The notes under the pieces: generated by a model
What the model saw: the letters and a program-made list of their open reading frames with translations, nothing else
What the model was told of the DNA's origin: nothing
Database searches by the model: none
Source: an uncultured Candidatus Melainabacteria bacterium
Lineage (GTDB): Bacteria; Cyanobacteriota; Vampirovibrionia; Gastranaerophilales; Gastranaerophilaceae
Direction: 5' to 3'
NCBI GenBank assembly: GCA_934693165.1
Contig: CAKUUX010000004.1
Coordinates: 62,001-126,000 of the forward strand
DNA length: 64,000 bases
Position numbers and translations under genes: made by a program
Shown here: positions 54,646 through 63,329 of the stretch, one piece after another
Numbering within the stretch: the first letter of the stretch is position 1
How the letters are laid out: every line of letters starts with the position of its first letter

Positions 54646-55077
54646 CTACATTTTACCTTTCATCAAAACTACGCCTGCTGGAATAAAAATGACAATTGAC
54701 AATATTAACAAAATCACATCTCTTACAGTAATTTCTCTCATTTTATATTCATCAACATTATTCTTTAAATATTCATTAAAAGATTTTTCTTTTAAATGAC
54801 AAAAATCCGTTTTAAAAACTTCTACTTTTCCATTTTCAGTCTTTACATAAAATTTTTGATCAGCATTTTTACTTTGTCTATTCTTACAAGTAGCATATTT
54901 TGCAAAATCCAAATCAAACTTATCAAGAATTTGCTCTTGATAAAACATTTTTCTTATATAACATTCACCCAATTTTTTAGAACAAACTAACTCTTTCGAA
55001 TTTACAAAATCAAAAAAACTTAGAAAAAATATTAAAACTAAAATAAAACCTACAACTTTATTGACAAAGTTTTCCAT
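54646..55077 (-). CDS. Small envelope protein with two membrane helices
   Basis: 143 aa. An N-terminal helix (VVGFILVLIFFLSFFDF) may be a signal anchor. The middle part (about 27-115) contains five cysteines (CSKKLGEC, ATCKN, FCHLK) as in a disulfide-bonded periplasmic domain, then a C-terminal membrane helix (VILLILSIVIFIPAGVVLM). Unrecognised. It starts 2 nt after clpX. Confidence 0.7.
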   Translation of the reverse strand: MENFVNKVVGFILVLIFFLSFFDFVNSKELVCSKKLGECYIRKMFYQEQILDKFDLDFAKYATCKNRQSKNADQKFYVKTENGKVEVFKTDFCHLKEKSFNEYLKNNVDEYKMREITVRDVILLILSIVIFIPAGVVLMKGKM

Positions 55078-55079
55078 AA

Positions 55080-56387
55080 TTATGCAATTTCTTCCTTAAC
55101 TTTTGCATTTTTTTTAGGAAGTTTAATCAATTCAGCTTTATTTCTATTTTCAACCATTTCTTTTGTTATAGTGAATTTTTTAACATCACCTTTTGTTGGA
55201 ACATCATACATAACGTCAAGCATGATTTCTTCAACAATAGAACGCAACGCACGAGCACCAGTTTTACGTTTAATAGCTTCTTGTGCAATCAAATCGATAG
55301 CATCATCATCATATTCTAAATCAACACCATCCATAGCTAACAAGCATTTGTATTGTTTCAAAATAGCGTTCTTTGGTTCTGTTAAAATCATTTTCAAAGT
55401 TTTTTCATCTAATTGGTCAAGTACAGCATAAACTGGAACACGACCAATAAATTCTGGGATTAAACCGAATTTCAATAAATCTTCTGGTTGCAATTTCTTC
55501 AACATCTTAGATGCTGCAGCTTCTTTATCAGCCTTAGTCATAACTTTTGCACCAAAGCCAACAGAAGTACCCTCTTCAGCTCTTCTTTCAACAATTTTAT
55601 CCAAGCCTACAAAAGCACCACCAACAATAAACAAGATGTTGCTTGTGTCAATTTGGATAAATTCTTGATGAGGATGTTTTCTGCCACCTTGTGGTGGAAC
55701 GTTTGAAACTGTTCCTTCAATCATTTTCAATAATGCTTGTTGTACACCTTCACCAGATACATCTCTTGTAATTGATGTATTTTCAGATTTTCTTGCAATC
55801 TTATCGATTTCATCAATGTAGATAATACCTTTTTCAGCCTTTTGAGCATCATAATCAGCAGCTTGATATAATCTCAACAAGATGTTTTCTACATCATCAC
55901 CAACATAGCCTGCTTCTGTAAGAGTTGTAGCATCTGCAACTGCAAATGGAACATCAAGAAGTTTTGCCAAAGTTTGAGCTAGTAAAGTTTTACCACTACC
56001 TGTAGGACCTACAAGTAGAACGTTTGATTTTTGAATTTCAACGTCTGTCTTACCAACTTCTTTATTATGTTTTAATCTCTTGTAGTGGTTATAAACTGCA
56101 ACAGATAAAACCTTCTTAGCATCATCTTGACCAACAATATGTTCATCTAAATATGCTTTGATTTCATGTGGTTTTGGAATATCTTTGAATTCGCCATCAG
56201 CTTTTTTAGCCTCTTCAGCTTTTTCTTTTTCTTTACCTTCAAAAATTTCTTCATCCAAAATTTCGTTGCAAAGTTCCACACATTCATCACAAATATATAC
56301 TTCAGGACCTGCAATAAGTTTTTTTACTTGGTCTTGAGTTTTACCGCAAAATGAACATTTTAATCTGCTGTCATCATGTTTAGGCAT
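55080..56387 (-). CDS. clpX: ATP-dependent Clp protease ATPase subunit ClpX
   Basis: 435 aa AAA+ unfoldase that feeds ClpP. The zinc-binding domain has C11, C14, C33, C36. Walker A GPTGSGKT, GYVGDDVENIL, Walker B IIYIDEIDKI, and the RKH loop (GGRKHPHQ) are present. The ClpP-docking tripeptide lies in the loop near VGFGAKV. Order tig-clpP-clpX is standard. Confidence 0.97.
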   Translation of the reverse strand: MPKHDDSRLKCSFCGKTQDQVKKLIAGPEVYICDECVELCNEILDEEIFEGKEKEKAEEAKKADGEFKDIPKPHEIKAYLDEHIVGQDDAKKVLSVAVYNHYKRLKHNKEVGKTDVEIQKSNVLLVGPTGSGKTLLAQTLAKLLDVPFAVADATTLTEAGYVGDDVENILLRLYQAADYDAQKAEKGIIYIDEIDKIARKSENTSITRDVSGEGVQQALLKMIEGTVSNVPPQGGRKHPHQEFIQIDTSNILFIVGGAFVGLDKIVERRAEEGTSVGFGAKVMTKADKEAAASKMLKKLQPEDLLKFGLIPEFIGRVPVYAVLDQLDEKTLKMILTEPKNAILKQYKCLLAMDGVDLEYDDDAIDLIAQEAIKRKTGARALRSIVEEIMLDVMYDVPTKGDVKKFTITKEMVENRNKAELIKLPKKNAKVKEEIA

Positions 56388-56417
56388 GCTAAGTATCTCC
56401 TACAATCTACCTTTTAA

Positions 56418-57005
56418 TTAAACTGCATCTCTTGATACAACTTTATCAATCATACCGTATTCAAGTGCTTCTTGTGGAGTCATGATATAGTCACGGTCTG
56501 TATCTTTTTCGATTTTCTTCAATGATTGACCTGTGTTAGAAGCTAAAATTTCGTTCAATGATTTTTTAATTCTGATAATTTCAGCTGCTTGAATTTCAAT
56601 ATCAGTGGCTTGACCTTGAGCACCACCTAAAGGTTGGTGAATAAGAACTCTTGAGTGAGGTAAAGCTAATCTCTTACCTTTTGTACCACTTGAAAGTAAG
56701 AATGCACCCATAGAAGCAGCTTGACCTAAACAAATTGTAGAAACATCTGCTCTAATGTGTTGCATTGTATCATAGATTGCAAAACCAGCTGTAACAGATC
56801 CCCCTGGAGAGTTGATGTATAACATAATATCTTTTTCAGGATTTTCTGAATCTAATAACAATAATTGAGCAACGATTAAATTTGCTACCATATCATCAAT
56901 AGGTGTTCCTAAAAAGATAATTCTTTCTCTTAACAATCTTGAAAAGATGTCAAAAGAGCGTTCGCCTCTGCTAGACTGTTCTATTACTACTGGTACAAAA
57001 CTCAT
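56418..57005 (-). CDS. clpP: ATP-dependent Clp protease proteolytic subunit ClpP
   Basis: 195 aa. The catalytic triad is S98 (GQAASMGA), H123 (RVLIHQP) and D172 (DTDRDY). The 14-mer barrel degrades proteins unfolded by ClpX. AAAGGAAAT precedes the ATG. It is 30 bp from clpX and 34 bp from tig. Confidence 0.97.
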   Translation of the reverse strand: MSFVPVVIEQSSRGERSFDIFSRLLRERIIFLGTPIDDMVANLIVAQLLLLDSENPEKDIMLYINSPGGSVTAGFAIYDTMQHIRADVSTICLGQAASMGAFLLSSGTKGKRLALPHSRVLIHQPLGGAQGQATDIEIQAAEIIRIKKSLNEILASNTGQSLKKIEKDTDRDYIMTPQEALEYGMIDKVVSRDAV

Positions 57006-57039
57006 TTTTATTTCCTTTCCTATATATATTATATTTTAA

Positions 57040-58335
57040 TTAGTCTACATATTCTACTGTGTTGTTTTCAGCCAAGAAGTTAGCAACTTTTTCGTTGATA
57101 ACTTGTTGTGATAAAGAGCTTAAGAAACCTGGATTTTGTGCCAATTGCTTCATTAAAGCTGGTTTATCCATTTGATATGCATTTTGCATTCTTTCTAATT
57201 TTGATTCCATGTCATTTGCTTCTACATTTAAGTTTTCTTCTGATGCAATTTTATCAATAATTAGTGAATTTTTAATTCTCTTTTCAGCATCTTCTTTTAA
57301 TTGTTCCATAATGCTGTCTTCACCATATTGTTGAAGAGCTTGTTCATAAGTGAAACCTTGCATTACTAATTTTTGTTTGTATTCTGCAAGTAAGTGTTCA
57401 CATTCTCTTTCTATCATTGATTCAGGAATTTCTAATTCTGTATTTTCCATTATTTTTTCAAAGATAGCTTCATCAGCTTTTGCCTTATTTTTGTTATCTT
57501 TTGCTTCTTCTAAGTATTTTTTAATATCTTCTTCTAATTCTTTCATTGTATCGAATGAACTAAATTTTTTAGCAAATTCATCATTCAATTCAGGTTCTAT
57601 TTTCTTTTTAATTTCGTGAAGTTTAATTTTGAAAGTTGCAGGAGCGCCTGCTAATTTTTCTTCATGGTAGTTTTCTGGGAATTTAACTTCGATATCAAAT
57701 TCTTCACCTGTTGAATGACCAACTAATTGTTCTGCAAAACCTGGAATAAAGCTTGAATTAGCAATATCTAATGTGTAATTTTTGCCTGAACCATTTTTAA
57801 TTTGTTCACCATCTACATAACCATCAAAATCGAATGTTACAAAATCTGTTTCTTCTGCAGGTCTATCAACAACGATTTCTGTTGCGATACCTTGTTTTTT
57901 AAGATTATCTAAAGCTTTTTCAAAAGCATCTTCAGGAACTTTTTCTGATTCAACTTTTACTGTCATACCTTTGTATTCACCCAATTTAACTTCAGGTCTT
58001 AATTCAATTGTTGCAGAGATTTTTAAATCTTCGCCAATATTAAATTCGTAAGAATCAACACTTGGTTGAGTTACGATATCATAATTGTTTTCTTTAATAA
58101 CTTCTTGGAAAACTTTTGGTAATAAAGATTCTAATGCTTCATATTTAATTCTTTCTTTACCAACATTTTGTTCTACAATTGGTCTCGGAGCTTTACCTCT
58201 TCTAAAACCTGCAATGTTAATGTGTTGAGAAATTCTTTGTACAGCTCTATTATAAGCATCTACTGCTTCTTGTGCAGGAACTTCTATGTTTAATTTTACT
58301 ATGTTTTTTTCTTGTTTTTCTACTTGTGTCTTCAT
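57040..58335 (-). CDS. tig: Trigger factor
   Basis: 431 aa ribosome-bound chaperone and peptidyl-prolyl isomerase. The ribosome-binding signature GFRRGKAPRPIVEQ lies near residue 43, the FKBP domain at about 150-240 (DFVTFDFDGYVDGEQI), and the C-terminal helical arm after 250. The longer ORF starts at a GTG inside the Shine-Dalgarno AGGTGAG; I chose the ATG at 58335. The promoter is at 58365-58392. Confidence 0.95.
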   Translation of the reverse strand: MKTQVEKQEKNIVKLNIEVPAQEAVDAYNRAVQRISQHINIAGFRRGKAPRPIVEQNVGKERIKYEALESLLPKVFQEVIKENNYDIVTQPSVDSYEFNIGEDLKISATIELRPEVKLGEYKGMTVKVESEKVPEDAFEKALDNLKKQGIATEIVVDRPAEETDFVTFDFDGYVDGEQIKNGSGKNYTLDIANSSFIPGFAEQLVGHSTGEEFDIEVKFPENYHEEKLAGAPATFKIKLHEIKKKIEPELNDEFAKKFSSFDTMKELEEDIKKYLEEAKDNKNKAKADEAIFEKIMENTELEIPESMIERECEHLLAEYKQKLVMQGFTYEQALQQYGEDSIMEQLKEDAEKRIKNSLIIDKIASEENLNVEANDMESKLERMQNAYQMDKPALMKQLAQNPGFLSSLSQQVINEKVANFLAENNTVEYVD

Positions 58336-58364
58336 ATCTCTCACCTATTGTTACTACTGCTCAA

Positions 58365-58392
58365 ATTATACCAAGTAAAGATTAATTGTAAA
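58365..58392 (-). promoter_or_regulatory. Sigma70-type promoter of tig-clpP-clpX
   Basis: On the minus strand TTTACA, 16-bp spacer, TATAAT; the ATG of tig is 29 bp downstream with AGGTGAG between. Confidence 0.75.
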
Positions 58393-58434
58393 GCAATTTT
58401 AAAATTTTATGATAACATGGTGTAGGTTTAAATT

Positions 58435-59460
58435 ATGGAAAAAATCTTATCAAAAGTTAAAACTACTCATAATCTTTCTAAAGATGAACTCATACAAATA
58501 CTTTCAGATGAAAGCATAAACGATTTTCTTTTTAAAACAGCAGATGAAGTTAGAGAAAAATATGTAGGGAATGAAGTTCACTTGAGAGGACTTATTGAAT
58601 TTTCAAATATTTGCAAATGTAATTGCAAATATTGTGGACTAAGAAAAGATAATTCTGAACTTGAACGCTACAGACTTTCCATAGAAGAGGCTTATGATTT
58701 TGCAAAAAAAGCAAAAGAATATGGTTATAAAACAGTAGTTCTTCAATCAGGTGAAGATTCCTATTACTCTGTAGAAAGACTTGTGAAACTTTTACAAGAT
58801 ATAAAAAAACTTGATTTAGCAATAACTCTAAGCATTGGTGAACGCACATTTGAAGAATACAAAGCTTTTAAAGAAGCAGGTGCTGACAGATATTTAATCA
58901 GAATTGAAACAACAGACAAAGAATTATACAAAAAAATGCATCCTAATATGAGTTTTGAAAACCGTGTTAGATGTTTAAAAGACTTAAAAACCTTAGGCTA
59001 TGAAGTAGGTACAGGCTGTCTTGTAGGGCTTCCTGAACAAACTATAGAGTCACTGGCAAATGATATTCTTTTCTTTAAAGAAATTGATGCAGATATGATA
59101 GGAATTGGTCCTTTTATTCCAAATCAAAATACACCACTAAAAGATGCAAAAGGTGGAACTTTTGAAATGGCTTTAAAGGTCATGGCTTTAACAAGAATAC
59201 TTTTACCAACAATAAACATCCCTGCCACAACAGCGATGGAAACTCTTAATCCAAATGGCAGATTAATTGCTCTTCAATCAGGAGCAAACGTTGTAATGCC
59301 AAATGTTACAGAAGGTGATTATAGAAGAAAATACGAGATTTACCCAGGAAAAATTTGTGTGGGTGATACTCCAGCACAATGTAGAGGTTGTATTTCAGGT
59401 AAAATTCAATCTATCGGTAGAACCGTTTCGACTGGTTATGGATTTAGAGTTGGAAAATAG
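58435..59460 (+). CDS. hydE: [FeFe] hydrogenase H-cluster radical SAM maturase HydE
   Basis: 341 aa radical SAM enzyme that helps build the dithiomethylamine bridge of the H-cluster. The cluster motif is C60-x3-C64-x2-C67 (plus C62), GGE-like LQSGED follows, and the C-terminal Cys trio CVGDTPAQCRGC of HydE is kept. BioB-like relatives lack that ending. hydF, hydG and a hydrogenase gene are not in the window. It diverges from tig and ends before a repeat cluster. Confidence 0.92.
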   Translation: MEKILSKVKTTHNLSKDELIQILSDESINDFLFKTADEVREKYVGNEVHLRGLIEFSNICKCNCKYCGLRKDNSELERYRLSIEEAYDFAKKAKEYGYKTVVLQSGEDSYYSVERLVKLLQDIKKLDLAITLSIGERTFEEYKAFKEAGADRYLIRIETTDKELYKKMHPNMSFENRVRCLKDLKTLGYEVGTGCLVGLPEQTIESLANDILFFKEIDADMIGIGPFIPNQNTPLKDAKGGTFEMALKVMALTRILLPTINIPATTAMETLNPNGRLIALQSGANVVMPNVTEGDYRRKYEIYPGKICVGDTPAQCRGCISGKIQSIGRTVSTGYGFRVGK

Positions 59461-59485
59461 TGAGTGGTGAATAGTGAGTAGGAAC

Positions 59486-59606
59486 TTCCCCTCGCCACAT
59501 TTGCAATGGCAAATAGGGGAGAGGAAAAATTTTTAGTTGAAAGCAATGCTTGAAACTTAAAATTTCGGTGAGGGGTTTTGGATTGCTTCACTTCGTTCGC
59601 AATGAC
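59486..59606. repeat. Composite intergenic repeat (inverted CCCTCACCG element plus GATTGCTTC hairpin)
   Basis: 59486-59575 is the inverse of the element at 22426-22513: TTCCCCTCGCCACATTT at one end, CGGTGAGGGG at the other, with a different middle. 59578-59606 is TTGGATTGCTTC...GCAATGAC, a hairpin seen again at 61661-61695. Confidence 0.7.
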
Positions 59607-59620
59607 AATTTTCATAAAAC

Positions 59621-59657
59621 AAAAAGAGGGCGAAACCAATGGTTTCGCCCTCTTTTT
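59621..59657. terminator. Bidirectional terminator
   Basis: AAAAAGAGGGCGAAACC-AAT-GGTTTCGCCCTC-TTTTT; serves the 106-aa gene on the minus strand and possibly hydE. Confidence 0.9.
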
Positions 59658-59673
59658 GTTAATTCAAATCTTT

Positions 59674-59994
59674 TTAGTAAGATACAGAACCTACATTGTT
59701 TTGGAACATTTTTTGTGCTGACTTAAATTCTGTTTCTACCAATGCTAATTTTGATTGATAAGCCAACATCTGTTGATCCAATTTCTTTTCTAACATCTGT
59801 AACTTTTCTCTTCGTGCTTCTAATTGTTTCACAACAGGACTATTTGGATCCAAATCTGTACCTGCTGAAATCAATTCAGCTGATTGAGATGATAAATCCA
59901 TTTTTGCTTTTGAAACCAATTGGATTTTGTATTCCAAATCCAACTTTTGTGAATTCAAATAGCACATTCTCATATTTGCTGTTAATAAGCCCAT
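59674..59994 (-). CDS. Mini-paralogue of the filament-like family
   Basis: 106 aa, almost all helix. The N-terminus MGLLTANMRMCYLNSQK...SQSAEL parallels MGMAASQARYLGLAAKK...NQSAEL of the 421-aa protein at 61804. The C-terminal coil KLQMLEKKLDQQMLAYQSKLALVE parallels its LELRLKQLDTEHNALQTEMEAV. It thus looks like the same two terminal helices without the central domain, as in flagellin/needle-type subunits or their caps. It follows the 89-aa gene by 12 bp under a sigma28 promoter. Confidence 0.75.
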   Translation of the reverse strand: MGLLTANMRMCYLNSQKLDLEYKIQLVSKAKMDLSSQSAELISAGTDLDPNSPVVKQLEARREKLQMLEKKLDQQMLAYQSKLALVETEFKSAQKMFQNNVGSVSY

Positions 59995-60006
59995 TTTCGT
60001 TTTTCC

Positions 60007-60276
60007 TTATCTAGTTTCGTTAAGATTCTTGCCTCTTAAGAATGCGTGTTGATTATTTTCTGCTATCAACGATTCCATTCTATTCAATTGATGACGGTGA
60101 TAATTCAATCTATATTGAGCCATCTTCAATTTTTTCTTTACAGTCAATGCCTCCTTTATTGCTTGTATCAAGTCTCCGAAGATTGCTTGAACAAAATTTG
60201 TCTTGTTAATAAAGTTCTTCGCATAGCCCATAAAATTTTTGAATCTTCTAAGGTCAGTTTGTAAAGCTTCAAGCAT
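60007..60276 (-). CDS. Small helical protein, first gene of a sigma28-like unit
   Basis: 89 aa, basic and mainly helical (RRFKNFMGYAKNFINKTNF; KKKLKMAQYRLNYHRHQLNRMESLIAEN is 28 residues at about 47-74). No family recognised. Size, charge and position before a subunit-like gene suggest a chaperone or adaptor, but no more than that. GAAAAGGAATG supplies the ribosome site. Confidence 0.65.
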   Translation of the reverse strand: MLEALQTDLRRFKNFMGYAKNFINKTNFVQAIFGDLIQAIKEALTVKKKLKMAQYRLNYHRHQLNRMESLIAENNQHAFLRGKNLNETR

Positions 60277-60440
60277 TTTTCATTCCTTTTCACTTTGTAG
60301 ACCTTCTATATAATTAAAAACATGTCAAACATAATAATTGCTTGATTTTTAACCTCAGTTAACATGTCTTAATCATGTGTAGTCTACTTTATCTCCGGTT
60401 ATACTCAAAAAGAATACATCTCTTTTCGTCTCCGAATAAT
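60277..60440 (-). other. Long 5' leader of the sigma28 unit
   Basis: About 155 nt between the predicted start and the first ATG. No gene is seen. GTTAACATG and CATGTC motifs recur, but I find no stable structure or known riboswitch. Confidence 0.35.
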
Positions 60441-60467
60441 TTATCGGCATAGATTTTTTAAACTTTA
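60441..60467 (-). promoter_or_regulatory. Sigma28 (FliA) promoter, perfect consensus
   Basis: On the minus strand TAAAGTTT, exactly 11 nt, GCCGATAA: 16 of 16. It lies 164 bp before the 89-aa gene, which with the 106-aa gene would form its operon, with a long leader. Confidence 0.85.
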
Positions 60468-60600
60468 GGTCTTGAGGGATAAATTTGTATAAATTGTAAT
60501 AAAACTTTACACAATTCGCCAAAGTTCGCACTATGATGTTGTTTACAAAAATGTTATTTAAAATAACTCTTATTAAAGTTCGTAATATCATTTCTACCAA

Positions 60601-61455
60601 TTATAAGTTTTGAATAGCTTTAGAATCTGAATCAATAGATTCTTTAAGCATTTTTCTAACAATTTCACCTTGCGTATCTAACATTTTACACACTGTTTCA
60701 ATATTTCTAACTTTATTAGAAAGGATTGTATCAGCATTTGCCAAGATATTACTTGAAACGTTTTGGTAAGCAGACAATGCAGCTGAAGAAGTACCTTGCA
60801 TTAAGTTACCCATTACAACAGCAGGCAAACCATATTCACCCAAATAAGGAGCAGCAGCAGTCAAAATACCACCCCAACCAGAAACTAATCCAGCTAAAGG
60901 CATTACTACATTTTGAAAGCCTAAACCGTAGCCATTTGCAGTACCAACACCATAAGCTACAGCACTTGCAACGTCGGCAATACCACCGACACTGCTTGCG
61001 CCACCTGTTGCAGTTCCAGAATTTGCCATTGAGCCTATGCCTGAAATCAAAGAGCCTATTGAAGAAACACTGGCTGCACCACCAGTTGTTTTTCCTGCGC
61101 CTAAACCCCAACTTACAGGAGCTGCACCACTTGGAAAACCTGAGTAGTTATACAAGTTTGAAACACCAAAAGAAGATGTTGAACCACTTGATGATGGTGT
61201 CCAATAAGAAGTCCCTGGAATGTTCATAGAACTTGTACCACCCATCGTTGTCATAAACGCTGATGGCGCAAACAAACTTGCTAATTGGTATAAAAATCCA
61301 CCTGCAGATTCAAAACCTGTACCTGCACCTACTGAACCTGAAACTGTTAAATCTCTAAGTCTATCATAAGTTTCGTACAACTGACATTTTGCATCACCTG
61401 ATGCTGAACCAAATTTGTTTGCTATTACTAACAAGCTATCATTCTTGTAAGACAT
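60601..61455 (-). CDS. Gly/Ser/Ala-rich protein, unrecognised
   Basis: 284 aa. A polar N-terminus (about 1-35) and a C-terminal amphipathic helix (about 235-284, IETVCKMLDTQGEIVRKMLKES) flank a low-complexity middle rich in Gly, Ser, Ala and Thr (TTGGAASVSSIGSLISGIGSM). This polar end / flexible middle / helical end recalls exported or surface proteins. No signal peptide is present. It is in the same direction as the 106-aa and 421-aa genes. Confidence 0.7.
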   Translation of the reverse strand: MSYKNDSLLVIANKFGSASGDAKCQLYETYDRLRDLTVSGSVGAGTGFESAGGFLYQLASLFAPSAFMTTMGGTSSMNIPGTSYWTPSSSGSTSSFGVSNLYNYSGFPSGAAPVSWGLGAGKTTGGAASVSSIGSLISGIGSMANSGTATGGASSVGGIADVASAVAYGVGTANGYGLGFQNVVMPLAGLVSGWGGILTAAAPYLGEYGLPAVVMGNLMQGTSSAALSAYQNVSSNILANADTILSNKVRNIETVCKMLDTQGEIVRKMLKESIDSDSKAIQNL

Positions 61456-61638
61456 TTCTCTAGTTTCTTCCTTTGCGTGTTTACGTTCTTGTCATGCTTT
61501 TACGAATAAATAACATGATTATATACTCATATTATATTTAATATTTTTATTTTTTTTGTCAACCAAATGACCGATATTTTAAGGATTTTTGCGATATTTT
61601 TAACATGATTTAACATGCCGACTTGTCAGAGAAAAATA

Positions 61639-61730
61639 CCCTCACCGAATTATCTAAATTTTGGATTGCTTCGTCGTTTTACTCCTCGCAATGACATAGT
61701 GTTGGGCTGAAAAGCCCCGACCTACATTTA
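61639..61730. repeat. Composite intergenic repeat (third copy)
   Basis: CCCTCACCGAATT (61639) recalls the CCCTCACCG end of the elements at 22426 and 59486. TTGGATTGCTTC...GCAATGAC (61661-61695) matches 59578. GTTGGGCTGAAAAGCCC...CCTACATTTA (61701-61730) is related to the hairpins at 20517 and 22388. Confidence 0.65.
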
Positions 61731-61738
61731 CTAACTAT

Positions 61739-61772
61739 AAGGAGTCGGTGTAACCTTGTACACCGACTCCTT
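61739..61772. terminator. Terminator of the 421-aa gene
   Basis: AAGGAGTCGGTGTA and its complement around ACCTTG, 32 bp after the stop at 61804 on the minus strand. Confidence 0.85.
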
Positions 61773-61803
61773 ATTTGCTTTTTTATATTTCGCCTATTTA
61801 TTA

Positions 61804-63069
61804 TTAGCCGTTGAATGTCTTGAATGTATCTTCTACGTTCTTATCCATTACTTTCTTAACGGCTTCCATTTCTGTTTGAAGTGCATTATGCTCTGTGTCT
61901 AATTGTTTCAATCTCAATTCAAGGGTTCTATCTTGTTGTTGAATGATTGATGTTTTTGCGTTAATATCAGCATTTGTTTTTTCATATTGTTGAGTTTCAT
62001 AATAGTACTGATTCATTGCATTGTTATAAGCTTCTTCGTTTGTTTTTGTTTCAGTATTCAATGTAAAGTCTGTATTATAATTACTCAACTTAATTGTAGA
62101 AAAACGACCTGAACCTGATGCATCATCCATTAAGGCGTAAGCTGATTCTGTTTTTTCAGTTTTTACTTGAGATGTGTAGTATTGTTTCAAGCCTGCTTGC
62201 TTATCAACTTTACTTATTTCGCCTTCTGCAGTCGTATTTTGTACAGAATTAATTACATCTTCGTAACAAGCATAGTATGTAACACCGTTTTTAACATATT
62301 GGTAAATATCTTCACCACTTTTAATAGCTTTAGCAATCTTAGAATTTGGATTGTCTTCAGCAATTTTCTTCAATGTTGCATTTGTATTTGGATTAGTTAT
62401 ATCGGCAATTGTAGTTTGAGTGTTACCTAATTTCAAATCAATATCAGTGTAGTAATTAACATCCGTTGCTGTTTGATTTGTCAGTGCAACGTAATATTTA
62501 CCACTGTTTGTCATGAAAATCTTAGTATTTGCATCTGCTGTTGGATCATCAGGATCTGTTCCACCTTTTTCAAATGTAACACCTGCTGATTCCAATTGAG
62601 ATCTCAATCTCAAGAATGTTTCTTTATCAGTAACTTGAGTTAAAGCTTCAACACCATCAGCCGTTTTAATAGAACCTGTAGGAGGGTTATCACCTGTGAT
62701 TTCACCACCAGTATTTGTAATAACCGTGTACTTAGCTTGTGGGTTAGTATTTGTTGTTTCAATACCTTTGATTTCTTGTTCGTAGTATCTGTATTTTACA
62801 GCATAGTTGTAACCGTCTTTTTCATCTGTTGGTACCATTGATGTAATTTCAAAATTATTTTGACCATCAGAAAATGAATAAGATGTAGTTACATAATCTT
62901 CTTGGTTTGGAACTACTGGAACAGATAATCCCAACATTTGGTTCCATAACTCTGCACTTTGATTACCCAAAGCCGTTCTTGCTTGGTTAATCTGTTGTCC
63001 TTGATATTCGCAATTTGATTTTTTTGCAGCAAGACCAAGATATCTTGCTTGTGAAGCTGCCATTCCCAT
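61804..63069 (-). CDS. Lineage-specific filament-like protein, helical ends
   Basis: 421 aa, no family recognised. The N-terminal 45 residues (MGMAASQARYLGLAAKK...RTALGNQSAEL) and C-terminal 55 (IIQQQDRTLELRLKQLDTEHN...DTFKTFNG) are helical and shared with the partial gene at 63330 and, more loosely, the 106-aa protein. The middle (about 60-330) is a beta-rich variable region. Conserved helical ends with a variable core is the plan of flagellin-like or needle-filament subunits. A sigma70-like TTGCCT-N16-TATAAA precedes the AAAAAGGAG site. Confidence 0.8.
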   Translation of the reverse strand: MGMAASQARYLGLAAKKSNCEYQGQQINQARTALGNQSAELWNQMLGLSVPVVPNQEDYVTTSYSFSDGQNNFEITSMVPTDEKDGYNYAVKYRYYEQEIKGIETTNTNPQAKYTVITNTGGEITGDNPPTGSIKTADGVEALTQVTDKETFLRLRSQLESAGVTFEKGGTDPDDPTADANTKIFMTNSGKYYVALTNQTATDVNYYTDIDLKLGNTQTTIADITNPNTNATLKKIAEDNPNSKIAKAIKSGEDIYQYVKNGVTYYACYEDVINSVQNTTAEGEISKVDKQAGLKQYYTSQVKTEKTESAYALMDDASGSGRFSTIKLSNYNTDFTLNTETKTNEEAYNNAMNQYYYETQQYEKTNADINAKTSIIQQQDRTLELRLKQLDTEHNALQTEMEAVKKVMDKNVEDTFKTFNG

Positions 63070-63329
63070 GACGTGTTTCTCCTTTTTTATAATGTATTAC
63101 TATTTATATTCCTTTTTGCGAAGTAGGCAAAATATAAAATTAGGTGTAGTTAGTTCCTATTCAGGTTTAAATTAATGAGTTTCACTCTTGTTTGGACTCT
63201 TTCACTAATTCAATATTTTGCTTACTCGCTTTTGTATGTTCCTTTCTTTCCGGTGAAGTCATGCTAAGCAATCGGCCTAGCATGATTTTCACTTTTTGTA
63301 TTAACTTGTTAATTTTAGATACTATCTTA

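Larger units (their letters stand above)
61456..61803. other. Intergenic region with repeats and weak promoter elements
   Basis: Holds the composite repeat at 61639-61730 and a terminator at 61739-61772. On the minus strand TTGACA (61562-61557) lies before AT-rich TATAAT-like sequence but with 20-bp spacing to the best -10, so a promoter for the 284-aa gene is only possible. No gene seen. Confidence 0.4.

Noticed and set aside
60373..60600. A 75-codon minus-strand ORF between the 284-aa and 89-aa genes.
   Set aside because: A perfect sigma28 promoter (60441-60467) lies inside it, it begins with TTG right at the previous stop, and its composition is that of random AT-rich sequence.
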